Assembly (NCBI GenBank): GCA_009829735.1
Contig: CM020618.1
Location: 35,068,894-35,132,893, forward strand
From: Pyropia yezoensis
Taxonomy: Eukaryota; Rhodophyta; Bangiophyceae; Bangiales; Bangiaceae
Direction of reading: 5' to 3'
DNA length: 64,000 nt
Below the pieces are notes generated by a model. It saw nothing but the letters and a program-made list of their open reading frames with translations, ran no database searches and was not told the DNA's origin. This document shows positions 1 to 9,870 of this stretch, one piece after another (the first letter of the stretch is position 1; every line of letters begins with the position of its first letter). The position numbers were made by a program, and so were the translations under genes.

Positions 1-3000
1 TCGTCTAGGTACACAAGACAGATCTGCCACCGTACTCCGGCCAGAATCATGTCCATAGCGCGCTGGAAAGTTGCCGGCGCGTTACGCAGACCAAACGGTA
101 GGCGCTTGCACTGGTAGGTACCACAGTGACAGGTAAAGTTAGTTTTGTGCCTTTTTTCCGGGGCAATGGGAACTTGCCGGTACCCCGCGTTACAGTCCAG
201 GGTAGAGAACACGTTCGCCTCCCCCAGAGAGTCCAGACAGTCATCCACCCTAGGTAGGGGATAACTGTCTTTCACCGTGCTCTCGTTGAGCTTACGGTAG
301 TCGATACAGAACCGGGGGGTCCCATCAACTTTGGGGACGATAACCACCGGACTCGCCCACTCGGCGTTGCTGGCCTCGATCACATCGAGGGCCTCCATGC
401 GAGCGACCTGCTCCGATCACATCGAGGGCCTCCATGCGAGCAACTTGCTCCCTAACGAGGGCCCTTGAACGGGGTCCTCCCCTATACGGTTGTTGGCGTA
501 TAGGGGGTGCACCGGGCTTCAACTCGATCCGGTGTTGGGTAGCTCTCATGAGTCCCAATTGACCATCCCACAACTTGTGATATTGGTCCAAGAGGCGTTC
601 AACTTGAACCCTCAACCTGGGGGGGACACCCTCCATGTTCACATGGGGTCGAGGAGAGGCGGCCGACTTGGCTTGATGCTTCTCCTTTCCGGACTTCAGG
701 TCGCTACTTGCGCCCGCGTCGAGGGTGACCGCTACTACCGGTCCCTCGTGTTGGTCGATATAGCCGAACTTGGCTCCCGACTTGAAGTACTTGGGCGACG
801 AGCTCAGGTTCATCACCTGGATCCTCCACGGGACTCCGGCTTTGGAGTCCATCGTGCCAAGGGCAACATGCACTTGGTGCTTGCGAGCAAGACGGGGGTG
901 AGGGTGCACCAACCCGTTCCCCGAAAAATCAGTTACAACGTCAACGTGCGCCACCGAGTTGGGGGGCAACGTGACTTTTCGGGCTAAACGCAGGGTAGCA
1001 GTAAACCCTTCCCTCACAGAGCAAACAGGCTTCGACTGTGAGACTATCACAGGAGCCACAGACTTTCCCTTACCGGGGATGGGAATAGTGTCCCCATTCA
1101 TCAACTTGACCCAGTACTCGGGGCCACAAATCAAAGGCACTTGTGTTACAACATAAGGGGTACCCAGAAGCAGGGGTACCGATATATTCTCAACTACACC
1201 ATAGGTCACGTCGACCTCATGGGTCCCCAACCTAGTTGGTAGGGTCACGGCACCAACGATGGGAAGTACCCCACCATTGATGTCAATGACACGGTCGGCC
1301 TTAGACCTCCAGCGTTGGAGCTTCACCTCCTTTGGTAATAGCGACTTGCGTATCAAGGAGGCTCCTGACCCGGTATCAAGTACGATACGGGCACAACAGG
1401 TGCGGCCGGGGGCAAGTTGCACCCGTCCAGCCACCTGGAAGTTCTCACCCGTGAGCACCGCGATGACCCGACGTGGGTTTACGTTCTTGGGGAGTCCTAC
1501 CCGAGGTGGGCGGACTCCCTTAGGTCGCCGCAGTATCCGGCACGGTTGATTCGACCTCTTGACCCACTTGGCCGAGGCTGCCGTTGTGAGCTTCGGACGA
1601 CCAGCCCCAACGGTCATTCGTTTCCCGCCGACTTGGCGTCCGAATCTGAGGGCGGGGAGGAAGACGACGAGTCCGAGGACGACGTGTCCGCCTCCTCCGC
1701 CGAGGGTGTGGCGACCGCGACGACCGGTCGAGACCCACCCTCGCGGCGTGAACGTACTTCATTCGTAGCCGACTTCTTACTCGCATTCCTAACAAGTTGT
1801 TTGATGCGTTTACTCAACTTGGGGCAATCATATGCCCAGTGTCCATCGGAGTTGCAGTTCCAACACCGATGGTCTGTTCCGGGAGGGGTCTTCCCAACTG
1901 GGGAAGACGAAGAGGTACCCTGGGAAGCTCCCACGGCAGCTACCACCCTCTCCTTGCGGATTCGGCGTGCCTCTCTCAACTCTCTGGCTTGGCGCGCCTC
2001 CTCCCGTTCCTTGGCCAACTCGGCCTGACGCTCCTGGCGTTGTTCCTCCCGCAACTTGCGGTAGGCCTCGCCTCTGCGATAGGCGAACCTGGCCAACTCG
2101 GCCAGGGTCGCCCGGGCGGTGTTTTGCTCCCGGGTCTCCATCCGGACTGACCAATGGAGTCCCTCCACAAACCGACTCTTCACCACAGCTTGTGGATGAA
2201 GAAACCCACAAAGATTGTTGAGCTTACGGACTCGCTCCGCAAAGGACAACTCGTCCTCCGCCTCTTCCTGATGGGCTTGCGTAAACTCCTCGACTTGAGA
2301 AGCCAACGCTGCCTCATCAACCATGGCTCTCAACAACCAGTTGACGAGTTCCAAATAGGACGTCACCTCCCCAGCGCCTCCACTTGAGGAGCTGGGCATG
2401 ACGGACATAAGTTCTGTCCGCAGGTCTCCCTTCGTAAACTCCTGTAGCATGTAAAAAGCCATGCCTTCACTTATGGCATTGTCGTCACAGGCTTTTGTGA
2501 AACGACGTAGGAACTCAAAGACACGGAGGGGGGGAGTTCCATCCCACTCCGCTCTGTGCCCAAAAGAATGAAGTGCATTCTTCTTGGCACGGCCCATAGC
2601 TCGGGCCTGGTCAGGACCATACGCCACCGACTTGTTGTGGAGGGCGTAGGTCTCACAGTCAAAGATCCTCTGGTAGACCGGGTTGGCTACCTGGATCTTG
2701 GGCGGCACCTCACGTTGAGGGAACAGCCGCTGTGGCACTGGGGTAAGTTCACCCTCAGTGCCTGTAGTCTGGTACGGCGAGCTTGGTGTAGCCGCCGGCG
2801 TTTCCGGGGGGAACTCCCCCATGAAGGGCGTACGCCCCACCGCGTATGGTGTGGCTCCCTCGTTGGGAGTCACAGGTGTCGCCCCCAGTTCGGGGCGACC
2901 CGAGGTAGGCGTCAGGAGAGATTCCCCCTGCGCCTGTGGGCTCGAAAGCCCCAATCCGGTCTGGACATTAAGGCCATCTGGCAAACTCGCCACAATCTGA

Positions 3001-3253
3001 TTCAGAATAGTATCCGTCATCGTGACCACCAGGTCCGGCAAAGTCTGCCGCAACACATTGGTCGCCTCCCGACGGACAGTTTCCGCGAGGAGTGGATTGA
3101 CGACTCCAGTTGAGTCTCGGTCCGCCTCCGGGAGTCCACCTGAGGGGTAACCACGTTCCTCAGGGGTCTCAACCGGGGGCATGGGCGCGAGCCCATCGCC
3201 GACCAATGGAGGTCCGCCGTCCTCCGAAAGCCTAGTTGGCGACGGCTCCAAGC
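1..3253 (-). mobile_element. Family A Ty3/Gypsy fragment (A1), inverted
   Basis: This is a partial family A chromovirus read on the minus strand. In element order it holds most of gag (3253 down to 1614), the aspartic protease region (about 1617 down to 900) and the start of reverse transcriptase (to position 1). The gag zinc knuckle (CX2CX4HX4C, CWNCNSDGHWAYDC) and the protease motif DTGSGAS are visible. It lacks LTRs, RNase H and integrase inside the window. It is nearly identical to the matching part of the A2 element on its right but reversed, so the two form a large inverted repeat. It is a broken fossil with about two breaks in addition to its missing ends. The near identity to A2 says it is young. 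Confidence 0.9.
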
Positions 3254-3713
3254 ATTGACCCCCAGGTAGGGGGGCAACACGTGCCATGCAAGGGGCGGCA
3301 GGCCACTAGCCTGATCCGTTCCTCCCCCTGCATTTGGGTCCATATTCCCTAAGTTTGGGATAGTTAGCTTAGTAGTAAATCCAACTTGGATTTGAGGGTT
3401 TTCTGCATTTATCGTCTTGAATTTTCGTGTGGCCCGGTGGGCAGGTGCTGGGGTGGGAGATTCTGAGTGGCGAGATTCTGAGTGGACCCTGGGGGGATAA
3501 GGGGAGGGACAGCGGGGCTTGGCCCTGCGTCCCCGTCCCGACCAAGAAACTGTTGGACCACACACCATCCTCTTGTTTGTCCGTGGGGGGTTTGCCCCAC
3601 AACAGGGACAGAGTGTGTGCGACTTGCACTTCTTCCGGTTCCCCCGACACGGGAGGCAGCCCTGGCACACCGCCCCAACTTGGGTGCCGTGTGTGCATGT
3701 GGTTTTTGCCACA
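3254..3713 (+). repeat. A2 5' LTR (lacks outermost 9 bases)
   Basis: It aligns base for base with the 3' LTR at 12162-12621 with one mismatch, and ends TTTTTGCCACA just before the primer binding site. It contains a 17-bp odd palindrome at 3377-3393 (AAATCCAACTTGGATTT). Confidence 0.93.
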
Positions 3714-3715
3714 TT

Positions 3716-3733
3716 TGGTGGAGCAGCAGGGGA
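3716..3733 (+). other. Primer binding site, family A
   Basis: The 18 bases TGGTGGAGCAGCAGGGGA lie two bases after the LTR. The TGG start is the complement of a tRNA 3' CCA end, so the primer tRNA should end TCCCCTGCTGCTCCACCA. The same 18 bases occur in families C and D. I cannot name the tRNA. Confidence 0.88.
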
Positions 3734-3808
3734 CAGAGGTAAACTTTACCTCCGGGTGCACCCGGGTGTAGGGGGCCCTCTGTCTCAGAGGAACGGTGGT
3801 CTTGGACC

Positions 3809-5779
3809 GTGTCATACGGATCGTCAGCCAACATTGGCAGTTCGGATCCCCCGTCGTCCGGGGAGTACACGGGTGACGCACGTACTTCAGTGCCTTTGAA
3901 TACTGGTGAGACACAGGTGGGTTTACTTGGGGTCGCAGAGGGACTGGAGGTCCCTCAAGCCAGCAGGACTGGAAGTGCGGGCGCGCAACAGGCCACCCCG
4001 ACTCAGTCGGGAGTTCACTCGGGTGACACTTCTGATGTGGGTGGGCCGAAGTCTGGCCACCGTGTGGTATACTCAACGGGAACGTCCCAAGGGGTGAGGA
4101 CTGTCCCCGCGGGTTCCACTCGGGTTGGAGCCAACTTTGGCTTGGAGCCGTCGCCAACTAGGCTTTCGGAGGACGGCGGACCTCCATTGGTCGGCGATGG
4201 GCTCGCGCCCATGCCCCCGGTTGAGACCCCTGAGGAACGTGGTTACCCCTCAGGTGGACTCCCGGAGGCGGACCGAGACTCAACTGGAGTCGTCAATCCA
4301 CTCCTCGCGGAAACTGTCCGTCGGGAGGCGACCAATGTGTTGGGGCAGACTTTGCCGGACCTGGTGGTCACGATGACGAATACTATTCTGAATCAGATTG
4401 TGGCGAGTTTGCCAGATGGCCTTAATGTCCAGACCGGATTGGGGCTTTCGAGCCCACAGGCGCAGGGGGAATCTCTCCTGACGCCTACCTCGGGTCGCCC
4501 CGAACTGGGGGCGACACCTGTGACTCCCAACGAGGGAGCCACACCATACGCGGTGGGGCGTACGCCCTTCATGGGGGAGTTCCCCCCGGAAACGCCGGCG
4601 GCTACACCAAGCTCGCCGTACCAGACTACAGGCACTGAGGGTGAACTTACCCCAGTGCCACAGCGGCTGTTCCCTCAACGTGAGGTGCCGCCCAAGATCC
4701 AGGTAGCCAACCCGGTCTACCAGAGGATCTTTGACTGTGAGACCTACGCCCTCCACAACAAGTCGGTGGCGTATGGTCCTGACCAGGCCCGAGCTATGGG
4801 CCGTGCCAAGAAGAATGCACTTCATTCTTTTGGGCACAGAGCGGAGTGGGATGGAACTCCCCCCCTCCGTGTCTTTGAGTTCCTACGTCGTTTCACAAAA
4901 GCCTGTGACGACAATGCCATAAGTGAAGGCATGGCTTTTTACATGCTACAGGAGTTTACGAAGGGAGACCTGCGGACAGAACTTATGTCCGTCATGCCCA
5001 GCTCCTCAAGTGGAGGCGCTGGGGAGGTGACGTCCTATTTGGAACTCGTCAACTGGTTGTTGAGAGCCATGGTTGATGAGGCAGCGTTGGCTTCTCAAGT
5101 CGAGGAGTTTACGCAAGCCCATCAGGAAGAGGCGGAGGACGAGTTGTCCTTTGCGGAGCGAGTCCGTAAGCTCAACAATCTTTGTGGGTTTCTTCATCCA
5201 CAAGCTGTGGTGAAGAGTCGGTTTGTGGAGGGACTCCATTGGTCAGTCCGGATGGAGACCCGGGAGCAAAACACCGCCCGGGCGACCCTGGCCGAGTTGG
5301 CCAGGTTCGCCTATCGCAGAGGCGAGGCCTACCGCAAGTTGCGGGAGGAACAACGCCAGGAGCGTCAGGCCGAGTTGGCCAAGGAACGGGAGGAGGCGCG
5401 CCAAGCCAGAGAGTTGAGAGAGGCACGCCGAATCCGCAAGGAGAGGGTGGTAGCTGCCGTGGGAGCTTCGCAGGGTACCTCTTCGTCTTCCCCAGTTGGG
5501 AAGACCCCTCCCGGAACAGACCATCGGTGTTGGAACTGCAACTCCGATGGACACTGGGCATATGATTGCCCCAAGTTGAGTAAACGCATCCAACAACTTG
5601 TTAGGAATGCGAGTAAGAAGTCGGCTACGAACGAAGTACGTTCACGCCGCGAGGGTGGGTCTCGACCGGTCGTCGCGGTCGCCACACCCTCGGCGGAGGA
5701 GGCGGACACGTCGTCCTCGGACTCGTCGTCTTCCTCCCCGCCCTCAGATTCGGACGCCAAGTCGGCGGGAAACGAATGA
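3809..5779 (+). CDS. gag: A2 Gag
   Basis: A 656-residue Gag-type structural protein of a Ty3/Gypsy element. The N-terminal third is Pro/Thr/Gly-rich. The middle, from about residue 280 to 480, is the helical capsid-like part, followed by a strongly charged Glu/Arg/Gln helix (about 500-550). A single zinc knuckle, CWNCNSDGHWAYDC (5528-5569), gives the nucleocapsid function of binding the element RNA. The tail is Ser/Asp-rich. Its stop codon overlaps the ATG of the pol frame by four bases (ATGA), an arrangement also kept in the A1 copy, which suggests coupled translation or a programmed shift. The start is the first in-frame ATG after the leader and primer binding site. Confidence 0.9.
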   Translation: MSYGSSANIGSSDPPSSGEYTGDARTSVPLNTGETQVGLLGVAEGLEVPQASRTGSAGAQQATPTQSGVHSGDTSDVGGPKSGHRVVYSTGTSQGVRTVPAGSTRVGANFGLEPSPTRLSEDGGPPLVGDGLAPMPPVETPEERGYPSGGLPEADRDSTGVVNPLLAETVRREATNVLGQTLPDLVVTMTNTILNQIVASLPDGLNVQTGLGLSSPQAQGESLLTPTSGRPELGATPVTPNEGATPYAVGRTPFMGEFPPETPAATPSSPYQTTGTEGELTPVPQRLFPQREVPPKIQVANPVYQRIFDCETYALHNKSVAYGPDQARAMGRAKKNALHSFGHRAEWDGTPPLRVFEFLRRFTKACDDNAISEGMAFYMLQEFTKGDLRTELMSVMPSSSSGGAGEVTSYLELVNWLLRAMVDEAALASQVEEFTQAHQEEAEDELSFAERVRKLNNLCGFLHPQAVVKSRFVEGLHWSVRMETREQNTARATLAELARFAYRRGEAYRKLREEQRQERQAELAKEREEARQARELREARRIRKERVVAAVGASQGTSSSSPVGKTPPGTDHRCWNCNSDGHWAYDCPKLSKRIQQLVRNASKKSATNEVRSRREGGSRPVVAVATPSAEEADTSSSDSSSSSPPSDSDAKSAGNE

Positions 5780-8700
5780 CCGTTGGGGCTGGTCGTCCGA
5801 AGCTCACAACGGCAGCCTCGGCCAAGTGGGCCAGGAGGACGAATCAACCGTGCCGGATACTGCGGCGACCTAAGGGAGTCCGCCCACCTCGGGTAGGACT
5901 CCCCAAGAATGTAAACCCACGTCGGGTCATCGCGGTGCTGACGGGTGAGAACTTCCAGGTGGCTGGACGGGTGCAACTTGCCCCCGGCCGCACCTGTTGT
6001 GCCCGTATCGTACTTGATACCGGGTCAGGAGCCTCCTTGATACGCAAGTCGCTATTACCAAAGGAGGTGAAGCTCCAACGCTGGAGGTCCAAAGCTGACC
6101 ATATGATTGACATCAATGGTGGGGTACTTACCATCGTTGGTGCCGTGACCCTACCAACTAGGTTGGGGACCCATGAGGTCGACGTGACCTATGGCGTAGT
6201 TGAGAATATATCGGTACCCCTGCTTCTGGGTACCCCTTATGTTGTAACTCAAGTGCCTTTGATTTGTGGCCCTGAGTACCGGGTCAAGTTGATGAATGGG
6301 GAGACCATCCCCATCCTTGGTAAGGGAAAGTCTGTGGCTCCTGTGATAGTCTCACAGTCGAAGCCTGTTTGCTCTGTGAGGGAAGGGTTTACTGCTACCC
6401 TGCGTTTAGCCCGAAAAGTCACGTTGCCCCCCAACTCGGTGGCGCACGTTGACGTTGTAACTGATTTTTCGGGGAACGGGTTGGTGCACCCTCACCCCCG
6501 TCTTGCTCGCAAGCACCAAGTGCATGTTGCCCTTGGCACGATGGACTCCAAAGCCGGAGTCCCGTGGAGGATCCAGGTGATGAACCTGAGCCCGACGCCC
6601 AAGTACTTCAAGTCGGGAGCCAAGTTCGGCTACATCGACCAACACGAGGGACCGGTAGTAGCGGTCACCCTCAACGCGGGTGCAAGTAGCGACCCGAAGT
6701 CCGGAAAGGAGAAGCATCAAGCCAAGTCGGCCGCCTCTCCTCGACCCCATGTGAACATGGAGGGTGTCCCCCCCAGGTTGAGGGTTCAAGTTGAACGCCT
6801 CTTGGACCAATATCACAAGTTGTGGGATGGTCAATTGGGACTCATGAGAGCCACCTAACACCGGATCGAGTTGAAGCCCGGTGCACCCCCTATACGCCAA
6901 CAACCGTATAGGGGAGGACCCCGTTCAAGGGCCCTCGTTAGGGAGCAAGTTGCTCGCATGGAGGCCCTCGATGTGATCGAGGCCAGCAACGCCGAGTGGG
7001 CGAGTCCGGTGGTTATAGTCCCCAAAGTGGATGGGACCCCCCGGTTTTGTATCGACTACCGTAAGCTCAACGAGAGCACGGTGAAAGACAGTCATCCCCT
7101 ACCTAGGATGGATGACTGTCTGGACTCTCTGGGGGAGGCGAACGTGTTCTCTACCCTGGACTGTAACGCGGGGTGCTGGCAAATTCCCATTGCCCCGGAG
7201 GACAGGCATAAAACTACCTTTACCTGTCACTGTGGTACCTACCAGTGCAAGCGCCTACCGTTTGGTCTGTGTAACGCGCCGGCAACTTTCCAGCGCGCTA
7301 TGGACATGATTCTGGCCGGAGTACGGTGGCAGATCTGTCTTGTGTACCTAGACGACATCATTGTGTTCTCCCGAAGTCCGGAGGAACACATTGGCCATCT
7401 TGGCCAGGTGTTCAAGCTACTTGCTGACGCCGGTGTGTCACTTAAGGCGAGTAAGTGCCACCTCTTCACTCAAGAGGTGGAGTACTTGGGACATGTTGTC
7501 CGTCCGGGGCGTCTCAGTGTTAACGAGAAGAACTTGAGGGCCATACGTAAGGCTCAGTACCCCCGGACCCAGACCCAGATAAGGAGCTTCCTCGGGATGT
7601 GTAACGTGTACCGACGTTTCACCAAGGGCTTCGCCAAGGTGGCGAAGCCGTTGAATGAGCTAGTGAGCTCAACGCTACCGAAGAACCTGCCTCCCCCAAG
7701 TCGGGTGGAGCAGGAATCCTTTGAGACTCTTCGGGACCTTCTGCTGAAGCCGCCCATCTTGGCTATTCCCAGGTTGGGAGGCCACTACATCCTGGATGTG
7801 GATGCCAGCTACGACCAACTTGGTTGTGTGTTGCTTCAGCAGCAGCCGGACAAGGAGTACTTGCCGGTGGGATACTTTAATAAGGGGCTGAACTCGGCCG
7901 AGAAGAACTACGGAGTCACCGAGTTGGAAGGACTCGCAGTGGTGTGGGCGGTGACGTCACTTCGTCACTACCTGGAGGCCGAGAAGTTCCTCATCCGCTG
8001 TGACCACCGCGCGTTGCAGTTCATCTTTAAGACGGACTGTACGAACACTCGTCTCAACCGGTGGAGGGTGCGACTGGCACCCTTCAACTTTGACATTGAG
8101 TACCGACCTGGCAGGCAACATGCCCTTGCCGACGGCCTCTCTCGGGTACCTACCGAGGGGCTGGACACTAACCCAGTCGATGAGGACATCCCCATCGTGG
8201 GGGTAGTCACGCGCTCGGGTCAGGCGTTGAACCTAGAGGCGCCAGGGAACAAGAAGTACTTGCCCCTGTCCCTGGACGAGGTGGTGAACGCCCAGGCCGA
8301 GGACTCCTTCTGCAAGTCGCAGAGGGATACGCTAGATACGCTGGCGGAGACGCCGTTCTTCATCGGAGACAATGGCCTCCTCTTGAGGAGGAAGGTAATT
8401 CAGGGGACCGAATAACTTGTCGTCCCCGCATCCGTCAAGGACAGTATCCTTGAGAGGGAGCACAACGCTCCCACGGGTGGAAACCTGGGGTCTAGTAAAC
8501 TGTACCAGACCCTGAGGACCAGGTACTACTGGCCGTCCATGGTGGTGGACATCTACAGTTGGGTGGCTGCCTGCACAAGTTGTGCACAGAATCGTCTGAT
8601 GGAACGGCGGCCTAGTACGGCTATGCTATTGTTCCCGGCCAAGGAGCCCTTCGCCGCGTTGGCGATGGACATCCTTGGGCCACTGCCCGTGACCGAGGAG

Positions 8701-9759
8701 GGCAACCAGTACCTCCTGGTCATCTGTGACCGCTTCACGAAACTTACGCGAGCGATCCCACTGGCAGAGATCACGGCCATGTCGGTCGTGTCAGCCTTCC
8801 TAGATCACTGGGTTGCCGCGTATGGCATCCCAGATAGTACACTATCGGACAATGGACCGCAATTTGCGTCCGTACTGTTTCAGGGAGTGCTGGATATGTT
8901 GGGGGTTAAGGCAAACTATGCCACCCCCTACCACCCACAAACTAATGGGCAGGTGGAGCGCTTCAACAAAACTATTGTTAGGCAGCTGCGCCACTATGTG
9001 AGTGAGCACGTGAAGACGTGGGACCAATACATTTCTATCCTTACTACTGCCTACAATTCGCAGGTTCACTCATCTACAGGGGAAGTACCCCTCGCTTTTG
9101 TGACCCCCCGTCGTGTGCGGTCTATTGCCGTGCGGCGGTCGCTCCAAACTGGGGAGGGTAGTGGCAGTACGCCTACTCCTACTGAGAGTAAGGCGGAGCT
9201 CGCTGCTAGGCTGGAGCACCTCATCCCTAAAGTCAGGGCTGAGATGGACAAAGCACAAAAGCGCTACAAGCGTACCTTTGACAAAAAGGTGCGCAATGCT
9301 AAGCATGTCCCCGAGCAGGGTGACTGGGTGCTGGTACACTCGCACACCCCAACTGGGGGTAAGTTGGTATTCCAGACGAAGGGACCGTACCAGGTCCTTC
9401 GTACTGATGGGCGGCGCTTCACCATCGAAAGTGACGATGGGGTCCGCACAGTGAACGGACAGGACGTGGTCAAAGTTGCACCACCGCCTGCAGGCGACCC
9501 AGCTTGGGCACGTGCGTTGGAGTCGTGGCGCCTCCCCTCACTGCCTGCGGCCAAACAGGGTCCGCAGGAGTACGTGTTCGATAAGTTCATCGACCACGGA
9601 TGGGATGAAGACACTGACCGCCTCATGTTGAGGGTGCGTTGGTTTGGCTACAAAGCCAAGGACGATACATGGGAGTATGTGGAGGACCTTCCCGCTGAGA
9701 AGGTCCGGGCGTACTGTGCCCGGAATGAGATAGACCCTAACAGCCCTCCCTCAACGTGA
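5776..9759 (+). CDS. pol: A2 Pol region (protease, RT, RNase H, integrase, chromodomain)
   Basis: Domains run in Ty3/Gypsy order. The retropepsin-like aspartic protease has DTGSGAS at 6016-6036. Reverse transcriptase spans about 6990-7500, with VYLDDIIVF at about 7342-7368. RNase H, with an LDVDASYDQLG-type start, covers about 7790-8130. The zinc-finger/core integrase lies at about 8540-9100 and shows MDILGPLP, SDNGPQF and HPQTNGQVERF, which carry the D, D and E residues. The tail LRVRWFGYKAKDDTWEYV (about 9626-9680) matches the chromodomain consensus of chromoviral integrases, which in other organisms steers integration to marked chromatin. As a fossil it carries about two breaks; otherwise it looks intact and recent. 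Confidence 0.9.
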
Positions 9760-9870
9760 GGGAAGGCCGAGCAACAGTGCCACGAGAGTGCTTCAAGTCG
9801 AAGTGGTACGCAGAGTGGCTTTTAACTACAGCCCTAACCCTCACACTCTCACAACAAAGGCAGCTGCCAA

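Larger units (their letters stand above)
1..7355. repeat. Large inverted repeat made of two family A copies
   Basis: The minus strand of 1-3253 matches the plus strand of 4140-7355 at roughly 98% by eye. The spacer of 886 bp (3254-4139) contains the A2 LTR, its primer binding site and the N-terminal part of gag. The left arm joins the LTR nine bases inside the LTR end, so the junction is not a clean integrase product. It could be an inverted duplication made during reverse transcription or repair, two facing insertions with a deletion, or an assembly error. Confidence 0.85.

Noticed and set aside
1-7355. The large inverted repeat as terminal repeats of a giant DNA transposon
   Set aside because: Both arms are internal gag-pol sequence of family A, with no terminal motifs or target duplication.
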